DNA from: Pseudomonas hamedanensis
Lineage (GTDB): Bacteria; Pseudomonadota; Gammaproteobacteria; Pseudomonadales; Pseudomonadaceae
Assembly: GCF_014268595.2 (NCBI RefSeq)
Contig: NZ_CP077091.1
Span: forward strand, 2,192,501-2,256,500
DNA length: 64,000 bases
Direction of reading: 5' to 3'
Shown here: piece by piece, positions 27,649 to 40,306 of the stretch
How positions within the stretch are numbered: the first letter of the stretch is position 1
How the letters are laid out: each line of letters starts with the position of its first letter
Position numbers and translations under genes: made by a program
Notes under the pieces: model-generated
Told to the model about the DNA's origin: nothing
The model's database searches: none
Seen by the model: only the letters and a program-made list of their open reading frames with translations

Positions 27649-27737
27649 TGTAGGAGTGAGCCTGCTCGCGATAGCGGTTTGTCATTCAATACTGAAGTGA
27701 CTGAGAAACCGCTATCGCGAGCAGGCTCACTCCTACA
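27649..27737. repeat. REP doublet (family 1), long-spacer type
   Basis: Inverted REP copies at 27649-27671 and 27715-27737, 43 bp apart. The inner flanks also pair (ATAGCGGTTT with AAACCGCTAT), giving a longer palindrome with a central loop. Confidence 0.93.
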
Positions 27738-27795
27738 TAAAAGCTAAGCAACCCTTCGACGTTAGCTCAGCAAAAAAGACACTGCCTCACGCGCA

Positions 27796-27834
27796 TAAAA
27801 AATGCCCCGTATCGATTGATACGGGGCATTTCTG
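27796..27834 (-). terminator. Intrinsic terminator of brnQ
   Basis: A 12-bp perfect stem AATGCCCCGTAT/ATACGGGGCATT, followed on the minus strand by T residues (27796-27801). It lies 40 bp past the brnQ stop. Confidence 0.9.
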
Positions 27835-27874
27835 TTTAACCGTGCCCGACCCGCTTGTGGCAGGTCAAACCACG

Positions 27875-29188
27875 TCAGGCAGTGACTTCGCTGCGCTTGC
27901 CCAGCAGGCGATCACACACCACTGCGACCACCAGTGTCATCACGCAAGGCACCAGCCACGCCAGCCCCTGCTCACTCAGTGGCAAATGGGTCAGCTGCGA
28001 CGGCATCCAGTCAGCCAGACCCGCACCTTTGAGCGCATCGATGCTGCCGAACAGGAACGACACCAGCATCACCGGACCAAGAATGCGCCCGTGCTCATGC
28101 CAGAAGTCCTTGCAGAAGCTCAACGCCACCAGAACGATGCACGGCGGGTAGATCGCCGTCAGCACCGGAATTGAGAAGGCAATCAGCTTGGTCAGGCCCA
28201 GGTTGGACACCAGCAGCGAGAACGCCGCCAGAATGATCACCAGCGTCTTGTAGGACAGTGGCAACACGCGGCTGAAGTATTCGGCGCAGGCGCAGGTCAG
28301 GCCAACCGCCGTGACCAGACACGCCAGCGAGATCAGCACCGCGAGGAAACCGCTGCCCAGCGAACCGAAGGTGTGCTGCACGTAGGCATGCAAGACCGCC
28401 GCGCCGTTGGTCGCACCGACCGCCACTTCATGGCTGCCGGAACCGAGGCGGAACAGGCTGACATACACCAGCGCCAGCCCGACGCCGGCAATCAGCCCGG
28501 CGATGATTGCGTAACGAGTGATCAGTGCAGGCGATTCGACGCCACGGGAGCGGATCGCATTGACGATAACGATACCGAACACCAGCGCGCCGAGGGTATC
28601 CATGGTCAGATAACCATTGATGAAACCTTGGGAGAACGGTGCGGCGACGTATTCCGGGGTGCCGTGACCGATATCGCCGGCCGGCAAAGCGAACGCGGCG
28701 ATGCCCAGCACAGCCAGGGCGATGATCTTCAGCGGCGCGAGAAAACGACCGACTGTGTCCAGCAAACGCCCAGGGTAGAGCGAGATGAAGAACACCAGCA
28801 GGAAGTACACCGAGCTGTAGAGAAACAGTGCCAACGGACTTTCGCCCGTTAGCGGCGCCAGACCCACTTCGAACGACACGGTCGCCGTCCGCGGCGTGGC
28901 GAACAGCGGACCGACGGCCAGGTAGCACGCAGCGGCAAGGATGCCGCCGGCAATCTTGCCGATCGGGCTGCTTAGCGCGTCCATTGCTCCGCCGACCTTG
29001 GCCAGCGCCACCACGGTGACCACCGGCAAACCCACTGCGGTGATCAGAAAGCCCAGCGCAGCCATCCAGACATGAGGGCCGGCCTGCAAGCCAACGATCG
29101 GCGGGAAAATGATGTTACCGGCCCCAACGAACAGGGCAAACGTCATAAAACCAAGTGCCAGGATGTCCTGACCTTTCAAAACTTTCAT
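27875..29188 (-). CDS. brnQ: Branched-chain amino acid transport system II carrier protein
   Basis: Sodium- or proton-coupled symporter for leucine, isoleucine and valine (LIVCS family) in the inner membrane. The 437-residue product has about twelve hydrophobic segments and the N-terminal family motif [19 protein letters not shown] (residues about 20-38). Length is normal. It is a single-gene unit: its terminator lies downstream and a 480-bp gap separates it from sucD upstream. The ATG at 29188 gives MKVLKGQD. Confidence 0.95.
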   Translation of the reverse strand: MKVLKGQDILALGFMTFALFVGAGNIIFPPIVGLQAGPHVWMAALGFLITAVGLPVVTVVALAKVGGAMDALSSPIGKIAGGILAAACYLAVGPLFATPRTATVSFEVGLAPLTGESPLALFLYSSVYFLLVFFISLYPGRLLDTVGRFLAPLKIIALAVLGIAAFALPAGDIGHGTPEYVAAPFSQGFINGYLTMDTLGALVFGIVIVNAIRSRGVESPALITRYAIIAGLIAGVGLALVYVSLFRLGSGSHEVAVGATNGAAVLHAYVQHTFGSLGSGFLAVLISLACLVTAVGLTCACAEYFSRVLPLSYKTLVIILAAFSLLVSNLGLTKLIAFSIPVLTAIYPPCIVLVALSFCKDFWHEHGRILGPVMLVSFLFGSIDALKGAGLADWMPSQLTHLPLSEQGLAWLVPCVMTLVVAVVCDRLLGKRSEVTA

Positions 29189-29450
29189 TAAGGTAATACC
29201 ACACTACTGAAATCGGAATTTAGAGGGGGATTGCCCTGTGGGATTAGGGAAATGCTGTCGATCCGTATGGGACTGACCCTTAAAGCGCGTGGCTGCCTTG
29301 TGGGCGGCGGACGCAAAAATGGCTGCCAGCCTAACGAATTTGGCTGACAAACGCACTGTTAGAGGGCGAACTATCCGATACGCGACGTTTCCGTGTCGCG
29401 TTTACGTATTTAATTTTCATACACAGAACCTGGATTCATCACAGGAAACC

Positions 29451-29582
29451 TGTGGCGAGGGGATTTATCCCCGATGGACTGCGCAGCAGTCCCAAGAATC
29501 CGAGCTGAAGCTGCCTGACTGATCATGGTCGCTAGCATGGGGCCGCTTCGCAGCCCAGCGGGGATAAATCCCCTCGCCACAA
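29451..29582. repeat. Palindromic repeat, family 2 (GGCGAGGGGATTTATCCCC)
   Basis: Terminal inverted arms TGTGGCGAGGGGATTTATCC at 29451-29470 and its complement at 29563-29582 enclose about 90 bp that includes CTGCGCAGCAGTC and CGCTTCGCAGCCCAGCGG. A second copy of the same total length (132 bp) is at 57460-57591. Confidence 0.85.
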
Positions 29583-29612
29583 CAGCCCTCAAAATTTTCA
29601 TACGCCAGAAAC

Positions 29613-29641
29613 GACAAAGGCCACCCGAAGGTGGCCTTTGT
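29613..29641 (-). terminator. Intrinsic terminator of the sdh-suc operon
   Basis: Stem AAAGGCCACC/GGTGGCCTTT with a 4-nt loop, 28 bp past the sucD stop on the minus strand. The T run is short (TTTG). Confidence 0.75.
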
Positions 29642-29668
29642 TGCTGGAGCTAAAAAGTCAGCCGAAGC

Positions 29669-30553
29669 TTACTTCTTCACTTCCCAGCCAGTCAGCTCGG
29701 CCAGGGCCTTGCCGATGTCTGCCAGCGAACGCACGGTTTTCACGCCTGCGTCTTGCAGCGCAGCGAATTTCTCGTCTGCAGTGCCTTTGCCGCCAGAGAT
29801 GATTGCGCCAGCATGGCCCATGCGCTTGCCCGGAGGAGCAGTCACACCAGCAATGTAGGAAACAACCGGCTTGGTCACGTGTGCCTTGATGTAAGCAGCC
29901 GCTTCTTCTTCAGCCGAACCGCCGATCTCGCCGATCATGACGATCGCTTCGGTCTTCGGGTCTTCCTGGAACAGCTTCAGGATGTCGATGAAGTTCGAGC
30001 CCGGGATCGGGTCACCGCCGATGCCGACGCAAGTCGACTGACCGAAACCGGCGTCAGTGGTCTGCTTCACAGCTTCGTAGGTCAGGGTGCCGGAACGCGA
30101 AACGATACCGACCTTGCCTGGCAAGTGAATGTGACCTGGCATGATGCCGATCTTGCATTCGCCTGGGGTGATCACGCCTGGGCAGTTAGGGCCGATCAGG
30201 ACTACGCCCAGCTCGTCGCACTTAACTTTAGCGTCCAGCATGTCCAGGGTAGGAATGCCTTCGGTGATGCAGACGATCAGCTTGATACCGCCGAATGCCG
30301 CTTCCAGGATCGAGTCCTTGCAGAACGGAGCCGGAACGTAGATCACGCTGGCGGTAGCGCCAGTGGCCGCTACTGCGTCTTTGACGGTGTTGAACACTGG
30401 CAGGCCCAGGTGCTCGGTGCCGCCCTTGCCCGGAGTTACGCCACCGACCATCTTGGTGCCGTATTCGATGGCTTGCTGGGTGTGGAAACTACCTTGCGAA
30501 CCGGTAATACCCTGGCAGATAACTTTGGTGTCTTTATTGATCAGGACGCTCAT
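29669..30553 (-). CDS. sucD: Succinyl-CoA synthetase, alpha subunit
   Basis: Catalytic subunit that carries the phosphohistidine and binds CoA; with SucC it makes ATP (or GTP) from succinyl-CoA. The 294-residue product has the CoA-binding Rossmann motif [11 protein letters not shown] near 16-26 and the active His247 in MGHAGAI. Length is normal. Its ATG shares a base with the sucC TAA (TAATG). It is the last gene of the TCA-cycle block. Confidence 0.98.
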   Translation of the reverse strand: MSVLINKDTKVICQGITGSQGSFHTQQAIEYGTKMVGGVTPGKGGTEHLGLPVFNTVKDAVAATGATASVIYVPAPFCKDSILEAAFGGIKLIVCITEGIPTLDMLDAKVKCDELGVVLIGPNCPGVITPGECKIGIMPGHIHLPGKVGIVSRSGTLTYEAVKQTTDAGFGQSTCVGIGGDPIPGSNFIDILKLFQEDPKTEAIVMIGEIGGSAEEEAAAYIKAHVTKPVVSYIAGVTAPPGKRMGHAGAIISGGKGTADEKFAALQDAGVKTVRSLADIGKALAELTGWEVKK

Positions 30554-31719
30554 TATTTGCCCTCCGCAGCTTTGACAACTTGTTGAGCAGCGTCGGTCAG
30601 GCTGGTAGCAGCGATGATGTTCAAACCGCTTTCTGCCAGTACTTTAGCGCCCAGCTCAGCGTTGTTGCCTTCAAGGCGAACAACTACCGGGATTTTCACG
30701 CCGACTTCTTTCACAGCGCCGATGATGCCTTCGGCAATCATGTCGCAGCGAACGATGCCGCCGAAGATGTTGACCAGTACTGCAGCGACATTGGTGTCGG
30801 ACAGAATGATCTTGAACGCTTCGGTAACGCGTTCCTTGGTAGCACCGCCGCCCACGTCGAGGAAGTTGGCTGGCTTGCCGCCATGCAGGTTGACGATGTC
30901 CATGGTACCCATGGCCAGACCGGCACCGTTGACCATGCAGCCGATGTTGCCTTCCAGGGCTACGTAGTTCAGTTCGAACTTGGCAGCGTGCGCTTCGCGC
31001 GGATCGTCCTGCGACGGATCGTGGAAAGCCTTCAGCTTAGGCTGACGGTACATGGCGTTGGCGTCGATGTTGATCTTGGCGTCGAGGCAATGCAGATCGC
31101 CGTCAGCCTTGATCACCAGCGGGTTCACTTCCAGCAGAGCCAGATCGTGGTCTTTGAACAGCTTGGCCAGACCGACGAAGATCTTGGCGAACTGAGTGAC
31201 CTGCTTGCCTTCCAGACCCAACTGGAATGCCAGCTCGCGACCCTGGGATGGCTGAGCGCCAACCAGTGGATCGATAGTGGCCTTGAGAATTTTTTCTGGC
31301 GTGTCGTGAGCGATTTTCTCGATGTCCACGCCACCTTCGGTGGAAGCCATGAACACGATGCGACGGCTCGAACGGTCAACGACAGCGCCCAGGTACAGCT
31401 CTTTAGCGATATCAGTGCACGATTCAACCAGGATCTTGGTGACTGGCTGGCCATTGGCGTCAGTCTGGTAAGTCACCAGACGCTTGCCCAGCCACTGCTG
31501 TGCGAAGGCCTTGGCGTCTTCTTTGCTGCGAACCAGCTTGACGCCGCCCGCTTTACCGCGACCACCGGCGTGAACCTGGGCTTTGACGACCCACTCGTTG
31601 CCGCCGATCTTGTCGCAAGCTTCTGCTGCTGCTTCCGGGGTGTCTACTGCGTAACCAGTGGAAACTGGCAGGCCGTATTCAGCGAACAGCTGCTTACCCT
31701 GATACTCGTGAAGATTCAT
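30553..31719 (-). CDS. sucC: Succinyl-CoA synthetase, beta subunit
   Basis: ATP-grasp subunit that gives nucleotide specificity. The 388-residue product starts [16 protein letters not shown], typical for SucC, with the Gly-rich nucleotide-binding [13 protein letters not shown] near 52-64 and the C-terminal GGIVRCD segment that contacts SucD. Length is normal. It precedes sucD with a one-base overlap and follows lpd after a 198-bp gap containing a hairpin. Confidence 0.98.
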   Translation of the reverse strand: MNLHEYQGKQLFAEYGLPVSTGYAVDTPEAAAEACDKIGGNEWVVKAQVHAGGRGKAGGVKLVRSKEDAKAFAQQWLGKRLVTYQTDANGQPVTKILVESCTDIAKELYLGAVVDRSSRRIVFMASTEGGVDIEKIAHDTPEKILKATIDPLVGAQPSQGRELAFQLGLEGKQVTQFAKIFVGLAKLFKDHDLALLEVNPLVIKADGDLHCLDAKINIDANAMYRQPKLKAFHDPSQDDPREAHAAKFELNYVALEGNIGCMVNGAGLAMGTMDIVNLHGGKPANFLDVGGGATKERVTEAFKIILSDTNVAAVLVNIFGGIVRCDMIAEGIIGAVKEVGVKIPVVVRLEGNNAELGAKVLAESGLNIIAATSLTDAAQQVVKAAEGK

Positions 31720-31796
31720 GCTTTTTACCGTCTTCGTTAGGTACTGCGCATTCGGCGCTGCGCTCGTTTGAGTGCCGCGCCACCTGTGACTGCTGC

Positions 31797-31833
31797 TTGC
31801 GTAGCTTCCCGGTTACCCGGTGCAGCTACGCAA
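31797..31833. repeat. Hairpin in the sucC-lpd gap
   Basis: A perfect 10-bp stem TTGCGTAGCT/AGCTACGCAA with a 17-nt loop that itself contains CCGG palindromes. It lacks a T run, so it is more likely an mRNA-processing or stabilising hairpin than a terminator (inference). Confidence 0.6.
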
Positions 31834-31917
31834 GGCTGCGTCCAGCGGACATTCCGCGGTGAGCTTTGCTCGCAAGGCTCACGACGGGCCGTTACCGCCG
31901 TGGTTTCTTATTGTCTG

Positions 31918-33354
<1,437 letters not shown>

Positions 33355-33379
33355 TCAAAAAATCCTCTTTAGCAATAAA

Positions 33380-33460
33380 GCTACGAGCCGCAAGCCACAA
33401 GCTGCAAGCCCTTCAGCTCGCCTGGAGCTTGTGGCTTGAAGCCTGAAACTTGCAGCTGTT
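33380..33460. repeat. Imperfect palindrome in the lpd-sucB gap (CAAGCCACAAGCT type)
   Basis: Arms CAAGCCACAAGCT (33391-33403) and AGCTTGTGGCTTG (33426-33438) are exact complements within an 81-bp stretch of CTTGAAGC/AGCTTGTAGC-like words. A related word series occurs at 43672-43700 beside actP. This resembles a short dispersed repeat of fluorescent pseudomonads. Confidence 0.7.
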
Positions 33461-33463
33461 TTC

Positions 33464-34687
33464 TTAGATATCCAGCAACAGACGAGCCGGATCTTCCAGC
33501 AGGTTCTTGATGGTCACCAGGAAGGTTACAGCTTCTTTGCCATCGATCAGACGGTGATCGTAGGACAGTGCCAGGTACATCATCGGGCGGATCACGACCT
33601 GACCGTTGATGGCCATAGGACGCTGGATGATGTTGTGCATGCCCAGAATCGCTGCCTGCGGCGGGTTGACGATGGGTGTCGACATCATCGAACCGAAGGT
33701 ACCACCGTTGGTGATGGTGAAGGTACCACCGGTCATCTCGTCCATCGACAGTTTGCCGTCACGGGCTTTCTTGCCAAATGTTGCGATGCCGCCTTCGATT
33801 TCAGCCAGGCTCATCAGCTCCGCGTTACGCAGAACCGGTACCACCAGGCCGCGGTCGCTGGAAACGGCAACGCCGATGTCCGCGTAGCCGTGGTAAACGA
33901 TGTCGCCGCCGTCGATCGACGCGTTGACCGCCGGGAAGCGCTTCAGCGCTTCGGTGGCTGCCTTGACGAAGAACGACATGAAGCCCAGGCGTACGCCGTT
34001 GTGGGACTTCTCGAACAGGTCCTTGTACTTCGAACGCAGGGCCATGACTTCGGTCATGTCGACTTCGTTGAACGTGGTCAGCATGGCCATGTTCGACTGC
34101 GCTTCAACCAGACGCTTGGCCACGGTGGCACGAACGCGGGTCATCGGTACGCGCTTCTCGATGCGGTCGCCAGCAGCGAACACTGGAGCGGCAGCCGAAG
34201 GAGCAGCAGCCTTGGCAGGCGCGGCAGCCGGAGCGGCTTTCTTGGCAGCAACCGCTGCAACCACGTCTTCCTTGGTCACACGACCGCCTTTGCCGGTGCC
34301 GGCAACGGAGGCGATGTTGATGCCGTTTTCTTCAGCCAGCTTGCGCGCAGCCGGAGCTGCGATCGGGTCATCTTCGCCTTCGGCAGCAGCCGGTGCGGCA
34401 GCGGCAGTAGCCGCCGGAGCAGCAGCGGCGGCTGGAGCGGCAGCAGCGCTGCCCTCTTCAATCGAGCCCAGGACCTGGTTCGACAGAACGGTAGCGCCCT
34501 CTTCGGCAACGATTGCGCCCAGCACGCCGTCCGCTTCAGCCAATACTTCCAGCACGACTTTGTCGGTTTCGATGTCGACGATCAGGTCGTCACGCTTGAC
34601 GGCCTCACCTGGTTTCTTGTGCCAGGTGGCAACGGTGCCATCGGCAACCGATTCCGGGAATGACGGGGCTTTGATTTCGATAGCCAT
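33464..34687 (-). CDS. sucB: 2-Oxoglutarate dehydrogenase E2, dihydrolipoyllysine succinyltransferase
   Basis: E2 core of the 2-oxoglutarate dehydrogenase complex. The 407-residue product has one N-terminal lipoyl domain with the lipoylated Lys43 ([11 protein letters not shown]), an Ala/Pro-rich linker (about 80-105), the E1/E3-binding domain ([20 protein letters not shown] near 112-131), a second Ala-rich linker and the C-terminal catalytic domain with His/Asp in SYDHRLIDG. The order matches a single-lipoyl SucB. Confidence 0.97.
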   Translation of the reverse strand: MAIEIKAPSFPESVADGTVATWHKKPGEAVKRDDLIVDIETDKVVLEVLAEADGVLGAIVAEEGATVLSNQVLGSIEEGSAAAAPAAAAAPAATAAAAPAAAEGEDDPIAAPAARKLAEENGINIASVAGTGKGGRVTKEDVVAAVAAKKAAPAAAPAKAAAPSAAAPVFAAGDRIEKRVPMTRVRATVAKRLVEAQSNMAMLTTFNEVDMTEVMALRSKYKDLFEKSHNGVRLGFMSFFVKAATEALKRFPAVNASIDGGDIVYHGYADIGVAVSSDRGLVVPVLRNAELMSLAEIEGGIATFGKKARDGKLSMDEMTGGTFTITNGGTFGSMMSTPIVNPPQAAILGMHNIIQRPMAINGQVVIRPMMYLALSYDHRLIDGKEAVTFLVTIKNLLEDPARLLLDI

Positions 34688-34731
34688 TATCTGTGGGTCC
34701 TTAAAATTCGGTTTCAGTCAGCGCGAAGGCG

Positions 34732-37563
34732 TTAAACAGTGAAAGCATCTTGCAGCAGTTTTTCCTGCTGCTCGGCGTGCATCGATGCGTAACCACAAGC
34801 TGGCGCAGCCGAAGCCTCACGGCCCGCGTACTCAAGTACGAGAGTCTTGTCGAGGTTGGCGATGCTGCGACGCAAGTGATGCTGGCTGCAGTACCAGGCA
34901 CCCTGGTTCATCGGCTCTTCCTGACACCAGACGGCATGCTTGACGTTGGTGTACGGAGCCAGGACTTCCTTCAAGTCGTCCTCAGGGAACGGATACAGCT
35001 GCTCGATACGCACGATGGCGATATCTTCGCGGCCTTCGGCACGGCGTTTTTCCAGCAGGTCGTAGTAGACCTTGCCGCTGCACAGAACCACGCGCTCGAC
35101 CTTTTTCGGGTCCAGGGCATCGATTTCCGGGATCACGGTCTGGAACGAACCTTCGGCCAGATCTTCCAGCGTCGAGATGGCCAGCTTGTGGCGCAGCAGC
35201 GACTTCGGCGTCAGCACGACCAGCGGCTTGCGCAGCGGACGAATCACCTGACGACGCAGCAAGTGGTAGATCTGTGCCGGGGTAGTCGGCATGCACACCT
35301 GAATGTTGTGCTCGGCGCACAGCTGCAGGTAACGCTCAAGACGTGCCGAGCTGTGCTCAGGGCCCTGGCCTTCGTAACCGTGTGGCAGCAGCATGGTCAG
35401 ACCGCAGAGACGGCCCCACTTGTGCTCGCCGCTGGTGATGAACTGGTCGATCACGACCTGTGCACCGTTGGCGAAATCGCCGAACTGGGCTTCCCAGATC
35501 ACCAGCGCGTTTGGCGTGGTGGTCGAGTAACCGTATTCGAACGCCAGTACTGCTTCTTCCGAGAGGAACGAGTCGTACAGGTCGAAACGAGGCTGACCGT
35601 CGTACAGGTTCTGCAGTGGAATGTAGGTGCCCGCGTCTTTCTGGTTGTGCAGCACAGCGTGACGGTGCGAGAACGTACCGCGGCCGATGTCCTGACCGGT
35701 CATGCGGATCGGGTGACCTTCGAACGCCAGGGTCGCGTACGCCATGGTTTCGGCATAACCCCAGTTGATCGGCAGGCCGCCGGCTTGCATCTTCTGACGG
35801 TCTTCGTAGATCTTCGCGACCTGACGCTGGACCACGAAGCCTTCCGGAATTTCCAGCAGCTTGGCGGACAGCTCTTGCAGGGTCTTGAGATCGAAGCGAG
35901 TGTCGTGACGCGCAGTCCAGGCGTGGCCCAGATACGGACGCCAGTCGACGAACAGCTCTTTGTTCGGCTCTTTGACCAGCGATTTCACGACGTGCAGACC
36001 GTTGTCCAGCGCGTTGCGGTATTCGTCGACCTTGGCCTGAACACGTTCAGCGTCGAGCACACCGGCCTGGGTCAGGCGGTCAGCGTACAGCTCACGGGTG
36101 GTGCGCTGCTTGGTGATCTGCTGATACATCAGAGGCTGGGTGCCGCTTGGCTCGTCGGCCTCGTTGTGGCCGCGACGACGGTAGCAGACCAGGTCGATCA
36201 CCACGTCCCGCTTGAACTGCATGCGGTAGTCGATGGCCAACTGGGTCACGAACAACACGGCTTCCGGATCATCGCCATTCACATGGAGGATCGGCGCCTG
36301 GATCATCTTGGCAACGTCGGTGGCGTACTCGGTGGAACGCGAGTCCAGCGGGTTGCTGATGGTGAAACCGACCTGGTTGTTGATCACGATGTGCACGGTA
36401 CCGCCGGTCTTGAAACCGCGGGTCTGCGACATCTGGAAGGTTTCCATGACCACGCCTTGACCGGCGAACGCCGCGTCACCGTGGATGGAGATCGGCAGCA
36501 CCTTCTCACCGGTCAGGTCGTTGCGACGGTCCTGACGGGCGCGCACCGAACCTTCGACCACCGGGGAAACGATTTCCAGGTGGGACGGGTTGAACGCCAT
36601 GGCCAGGTGAACTTCACCGCCGGTGGTCATCACGTTGGACGAGAAGCCCTGGTGATATTTCACGTCGCCGGAGCCCAGCTCGACCTTCTTCTTGCCTTCG
36701 AACTCGTCGAACAGCTCGCGCGGGTTCTTGCCGAAGGTGTTGACCAGTACGTTCAGACGACCACGGTGGGCCATGCCGATGACGACTTCCTTGGTGCCGT
36801 ACGAGCCGGAACGCTGGATCAGTTCGTCGAGCATCGGAATCAGGCTTTCGCCGCCTTCCAGACCGAAACGCTTGGTGCCCGGGTATTTGGTGCCCAGGTA
36901 TTTTTCCAGGCCTTCACCGGCGGTCACACGCTCAAGCAGGTGGCTCTTGATGTCGGCGGAGTACGTCGGGCGACCACGCACGCTTTCCAGACGCTGCTGG
37001 AACCACTGGCGCTGCTCGGAATCGGTGATGTGCGTAAATTCAGCGCCGATGGTGCGGCAATATGTCTGCTGCAACGCTTCGTGAATTTCGCGTAGGCTCG
37101 CTTCCTCTTTGCCGATGAACAGGTCGCCGGCACGGAAGGTCGTATCAAGATCGGCATTGGTCAAGCCGTAATGATTGATCGACAGGTCTGCAGGTGCAGG
37201 ACGCTGCCACAGCCCCAGCGGGTCAAGCTGGGCTGCCTGGTGGCCACGCATACGGTAGGCCTGGATCAATCGCAGCACTTCAACTTGCTTCTTCTCGTGC
37301 TCACTGCTCACGCTGCCGGCGGAAACCGGTTGGGCGCGGCGCTGGTTCTTTGCCAGCAGCACGAAATGATCGCGAATTGTCGAGTGCGAAACATCAGTGG
37401 CAGAGTTGCCGTCGGCGGGCAACTTCTGAAAGTAGGTGCGCCACTCTTCTGGCACAGCGTTAGGGTCGTGCAGGTAGAGCTCATAAAGCTCTTCCACATA
37501 GGCAGCGTTTCCACCTGAAAGGTAGGCGCTGTTCCACATGCGCTGCATCACGCTTTCTTGCAT
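34732..37563 (-). CDS. sucA: 2-Oxoglutarate dehydrogenase E1 component
   Basis: Thiamine-diphosphate-dependent decarboxylase of the complex. The 943-residue product has the short N-terminal E2-binding segment (from MQRMWNSAYLSGGNA), the TPP-binding region with GDAAFAGQGVVMET near 366, and the C-terminal transketolase-like domain with PHGYEGQGPEHSSAR. The likely start may be an internal Met five codons in (MQRMWNS), but the first ATG is given. It begins 251 bp downstream of sdhB, a gap rich in hairpins, and ends 44 bp before sucB. Confidence 0.97.
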   Translation of the reverse strand: MQESVMQRMWNSAYLSGGNAAYVEELYELYLHDPNAVPEEWRTYFQKLPADGNSATDVSHSTIRDHFVLLAKNQRRAQPVSAGSVSSEHEKKQVEVLRLIQAYRMRGHQAAQLDPLGLWQRPAPADLSINHYGLTNADLDTTFRAGDLFIGKEEASLREIHEALQQTYCRTIGAEFTHITDSEQRQWFQQRLESVRGRPTYSADIKSHLLERVTAGEGLEKYLGTKYPGTKRFGLEGGESLIPMLDELIQRSGSYGTKEVVIGMAHRGRLNVLVNTFGKNPRELFDEFEGKKKVELGSGDVKYHQGFSSNVMTTGGEVHLAMAFNPSHLEIVSPVVEGSVRARQDRRNDLTGEKVLPISIHGDAAFAGQGVVMETFQMSQTRGFKTGGTVHIVINNQVGFTISNPLDSRSTEYATDVAKMIQAPILHVNGDDPEAVLFVTQLAIDYRMQFKRDVVIDLVCYRRRGHNEADEPSGTQPLMYQQITKQRTTRELYADRLTQAGVLDAERVQAKVDEYRNALDNGLHVVKSLVKEPNKELFVDWRPYLGHAWTARHDTRFDLKTLQELSAKLLEIPEGFVVQRQVAKIYEDRQKMQAGGLPINWGYAETMAYATLAFEGHPIRMTGQDIGRGTFSHRHAVLHNQKDAGTYIPLQNLYDGQPRFDLYDSFLSEEAVLAFEYGYSTTTPNALVIWEAQFGDFANGAQVVIDQFITSGEHKWGRLCGLTMLLPHGYEGQGPEHSSARLERYLQLCAEHNIQVCMPTTPAQIYHLLRRQVIRPLRKPLVVLTPKSLLRHKLAISTLEDLAEGSFQTVIPEIDALDPKKVERVVLCSGKVYYDLLEKRRAEGREDIAIVRIEQLYPFPEDDLKEVLAPYTNVKHAVWCQEEPMNQGAWYCSQHHLRRSIANLDKTLVLEYAGREASAAPACGYASMHAEQQEKLLQDAFTV

Positions 37564-37814
37564 GCTTGGTCACCCTCGGTTAGGGGAACACCATCGGCGT
37601 CGACACCGAGCAAACTTGCAGAAGTCCGAATGCAGCGACTAAAACAAGCCACTTAGGATCACACTGATAGTCCGGGTACCAGCCCGGATGCCCCTGCTTG
37701 TCTCATTTCTTCAAAATAAGAGCTGCAGCTTATGGCTACGGCTCTGGTTATAGCCATGACGCGGGTTGAAGCCCGCGCCACAGCCTCTACGGTGCAACGG
37801 TTACAGCAGCTGAA
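37564..37814. other. Intergenic region sdhB / sucA with two hairpins
   Basis: On the way from sdhB to sucA there are two stems: GCGGG/CCCGC at 37761-37776 and TCCGGG/CCCGGA at 37671-37688. Neither is followed by a T run. They may be processing sites or an internal promoter region that splits sdhCDAB from sucAB-lpd-sucCD (inference). No gene is present. Confidence 0.5.
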
Positions 37815-38519
37815 TCACACGCCGCTTGAAAGCAACATGTTACGGATGTGACCGATGGCCTTAGTCGGGTTCAGGCCTTTCGGACATACGTTGACGCAGT
37901 TCATGATGCCCCGGCAGCGGAAGACGCTGAACGGGTCATCGAGTGAAGCCAGACGCTCGCTGGTCTTGGTGTCACGGCTGTCAGCCAGGAAGCGGTAGGC
38001 TTGCAGCAGCGCAGCAGGACCGAGGAACTTGTCAGGGTTCCACCAGAACGATGGGCAAGAAGTCGAGCAGCAGGCGCACAGGATGCACTCGTACAGACCG
38101 TCGAGCTTTTCACGTTCTTCCGGCGATTGCAGACGCTCGATGGCCGGAGCCGGCGTGTCGTTCTGCAGGTAAGGCTTCACCTTCTCGTATTGCTTGTAGA
38201 AGATGCTCATATCGACAACCAGGTCACGGATAACCGGCAACCCTGGCAGTGGACGAACGATCAGCTTGTTACCTTTTACAACGGCAGACAGCGGCGTGAT
38301 GCATGCCAGACCGTTTTTGCCGTTGATGTTCATGCCGTCGGAGCCGCAGACGCCTTCACGGCAGGAGCGACGATAGGAGAAACCCTCGTCCTGCTCCTTG
38401 ATCAGGGCCAGCACGTCCAGCACCATCAGGTCTTTACCACCGGTATCGACCTGGAAATCCTGCATGAACGGCGCAGCGTCCTGATCAGGGTTGTAGCGAT
38501 AAACACTGACTTGCAACAT
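37815..38519 (-). CDS. sdhB: Succinate dehydrogenase, iron-sulfur subunit
   Basis: Carries three Fe-S clusters between the flavin of SdhA and ubiquinone. The 234-residue product has the [2Fe-2S] ligands in CREGVCGSDGMNI near 58-70, the [4Fe-4S] motif CILCACCSTSCP near 147-158 and the third cluster CVNVCPKGLNP near 211-221. The ATG at 38519 (MLQVSVYRYN) is preceded by AAGGG eight bases upstream; a GTG three codons earlier is not needed. It follows sdhA by 11 bp. Confidence 0.97.
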   Translation of the reverse strand: MLQVSVYRYNPDQDAAPFMQDFQVDTGGKDLMVLDVLALIKEQDEGFSYRRSCREGVCGSDGMNINGKNGLACITPLSAVVKGNKLIVRPLPGLPVIRDLVVDMSIFYKQYEKVKPYLQNDTPAPAIERLQSPEEREKLDGLYECILCACCSTSCPSFWWNPDKFLGPAALLQAYRFLADSRDTKTSERLASLDDPFSVFRCRGIMNCVNVCPKGLNPTKAIGHIRNMLLSSGV

Positions 38520-38530
38520 GGCGGTCACCC

Positions 38531-40303
38531 TTAATAAGTCCGGACTTTAGGTTCGAAAGTCGGAACAGTCTTCGGCGAGAAGTTCACGGCACGCTTGGTG
38601 ACGCGCTTGTCACCCGGGAAGTACAGGGTGTGGCACAGCCAGTTTTCGTCATCACGGTCTTCGAAATCTTCACGGGCGTGAGCGCCGCGGGACTCTTTAC
38701 GGACTTCGGCCGCAATGGCGGTAGCTTCAGCCACCTCCAGCAGGTTTTGCAGTTCCAGCGCTTCGATACGTGCAGTGTTGAACGCCTGCGACTTATCGTT
38801 GATCTTCACGTTGGCGATACGCTTGCGCAGATCGGCCAGCTGAGCGATGCCCTTCTGCATGTATTCGCCGGTACGGAATACACCGAAGTAGTTCTGCATG
38901 CAGCTTTGCAGCTCACGACGCAGGGTGGCAACGTCTTCACCGTCGGTACGGTTGTTCAGCGCGTTCAGACGCGACAGTGCAGCTTCGATGTCGGACTCGG
39001 TGGCGTCGTCGTATTCGATACCGTCGGTCAGCGCCTTTTCCAGGTGCAGGCCGGCAGCGCGACCGAAGACCACCAGGTCGAGCAGCGAGTTGCCGCCCAG
39101 ACGGTTGGCACCGTGCACCGATACGCAAGCCACTTCACCTACAGCGAACAGACCTGGAATGATCTGATCCACGCCTTCGGCGTTCTGGGTGATCGCCTGG
39201 CCATGAATGTTGGTGGCAACGCCGCCCATCATATAGTGGCAGGTCGGAACAACCGGAACCGGCGCAACCACCGGGTCAACGTGAGCGAAAGTCTTCGACA
39301 ATTCGCAGATGCCTGGCAGACGGCTGTGCAGCACTTCCTCGCCCAGGTGGTCGAGTTTGAGCATCACGTGGTCGCCATTCGGACCGCAACCGTTGCCAGC
39401 GATGATTTCTTTAACCATCGAACGAGCAACCACGTCACGACCGGCCAGGTCTTTCGCGTTCGGAGCATAACGCTCCATGAAACGCTCGCCGTGCTTGTTG
39501 ATCAGGTAACCACCTTCACCACGGCAGCCTTCTGTAACCAGTACACCGGCGCCGGCGATACCGGTCGGGTGGAACTGCCACATTTCAATGTCTTGTACCG
39601 GCACGCCAGCACGCAAGGCCATGCCAACGCCGTCACCGGTGTTGATCAGGGCGTTGGTGGTGGACGCGTAGATACGGCCTGCACCGCCAGTAGCCAATAC
39701 GGTGGCCTTGGCGCGGATGTACGATGTTTCACCGGTTTCGATGCAGATCGCGATCACACCGACGAATTCGCCTTCCTGGTTTTTCACCAGATCGACCGCG
39801 TAGTACTCGTTGAGGAACGTGGTACCGGCTTTCAGGTTGCCCTGATAAAGGGTGTGCAGCAGCGCGTGGCCGGTACGGTCGGACGCCGCGCAGGTACGTG
39901 CTGCCTGACCGCCCTTGCCGTAGTCCTTGGACTGGCCACCGAACGGACGCTGGTAGATACGGCCTTGCTCGGTACGCGAGAACGGCAGACCCATGTGGTC
40001 CAGCTCGAACACGGCGGCCGGGCCTTCCTGACACATGTATTCGATAGCGTCCTGGTCACCGATGTAGTCGGAACCCTTGACGGTATCGTACATGTGCCAG
40101 CGCCAGTCATCGTTCGGATCGGCGGAAGCGATTGCGCAAGTGATGCCACCCTGTGCGGACACAGTGTGCGAACGGGTCGGGAAAACCTTGGTGATCACCG
40201 CAGTCTTGTGGCCGCCCTGTGCCAGCTGCAGCGCCGCGCGCATGCCGGCACCGCCACCACCAATAATGATGGCGTCGAAAGAAATCGTTGGAATGTTAGC
40301 CAT
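38531..40303 (-). CDS. sdhA: Succinate dehydrogenase, flavoprotein subunit
   Basis: Oxidises succinate to fumarate with covalently bound FAD. The 590-residue product has the N-terminal dinucleotide motif [10 protein letters not shown] near 15-24, the flavinylated His46 in [10 protein letters not shown] and the catalytic Arg region [13 protein letters not shown] near 397-409. Length is normal. It starts three bases past the sdhD stop and is part of sdhCDAB. Confidence 0.98.
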   Translation of the reverse strand: MANIPTISFDAIIIGGGGAGMRAALQLAQGGHKTAVITKVFPTRSHTVSAQGGITCAIASADPNDDWRWHMYDTVKGSDYIGDQDAIEYMCQEGPAAVFELDHMGLPFSRTEQGRIYQRPFGGQSKDYGKGGQAARTCAASDRTGHALLHTLYQGNLKAGTTFLNEYYAVDLVKNQEGEFVGVIAICIETGETSYIRAKATVLATGGAGRIYASTTNALINTGDGVGMALRAGVPVQDIEMWQFHPTGIAGAGVLVTEGCRGEGGYLINKHGERFMERYAPNAKDLAGRDVVARSMVKEIIAGNGCGPNGDHVMLKLDHLGEEVLHSRLPGICELSKTFAHVDPVVAPVPVVPTCHYMMGGVATNIHGQAITQNAEGVDQIIPGLFAVGEVACVSVHGANRLGGNSLLDLVVFGRAAGLHLEKALTDGIEYDDATESDIEAALSRLNALNNRTDGEDVATLRRELQSCMQNYFGVFRTGEYMQKGIAQLADLRKRIANVKINDKSQAFNTARIEALELQNLLEVAEATAIAAEVRKESRGAHAREDFEDRDDENWLCHTLYFPGDKRVTKRAVNFSPKTVPTFEPKVRTY

Positions 40304-40306
40304 GAC

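Larger units (their letters stand above)
29189..29668. other. Intergenic region brnQ / sucD
   Basis: This 480-bp gap holds the brnQ promoter region, a small hairpin (CGCGAC/GTCGCG at 29381-29400), a 132-bp repeat of family 2 (29451-29582) and the sucD terminator. I see no gene; the short open frames in it are repeat-derived. Confidence 0.6.

Noticed and set aside
37761..37776. Hairpin after sdhB considered as a terminator
   Set aside because: There is no T run on the minus strand, and the downstream suc genes belong to the same functional block.
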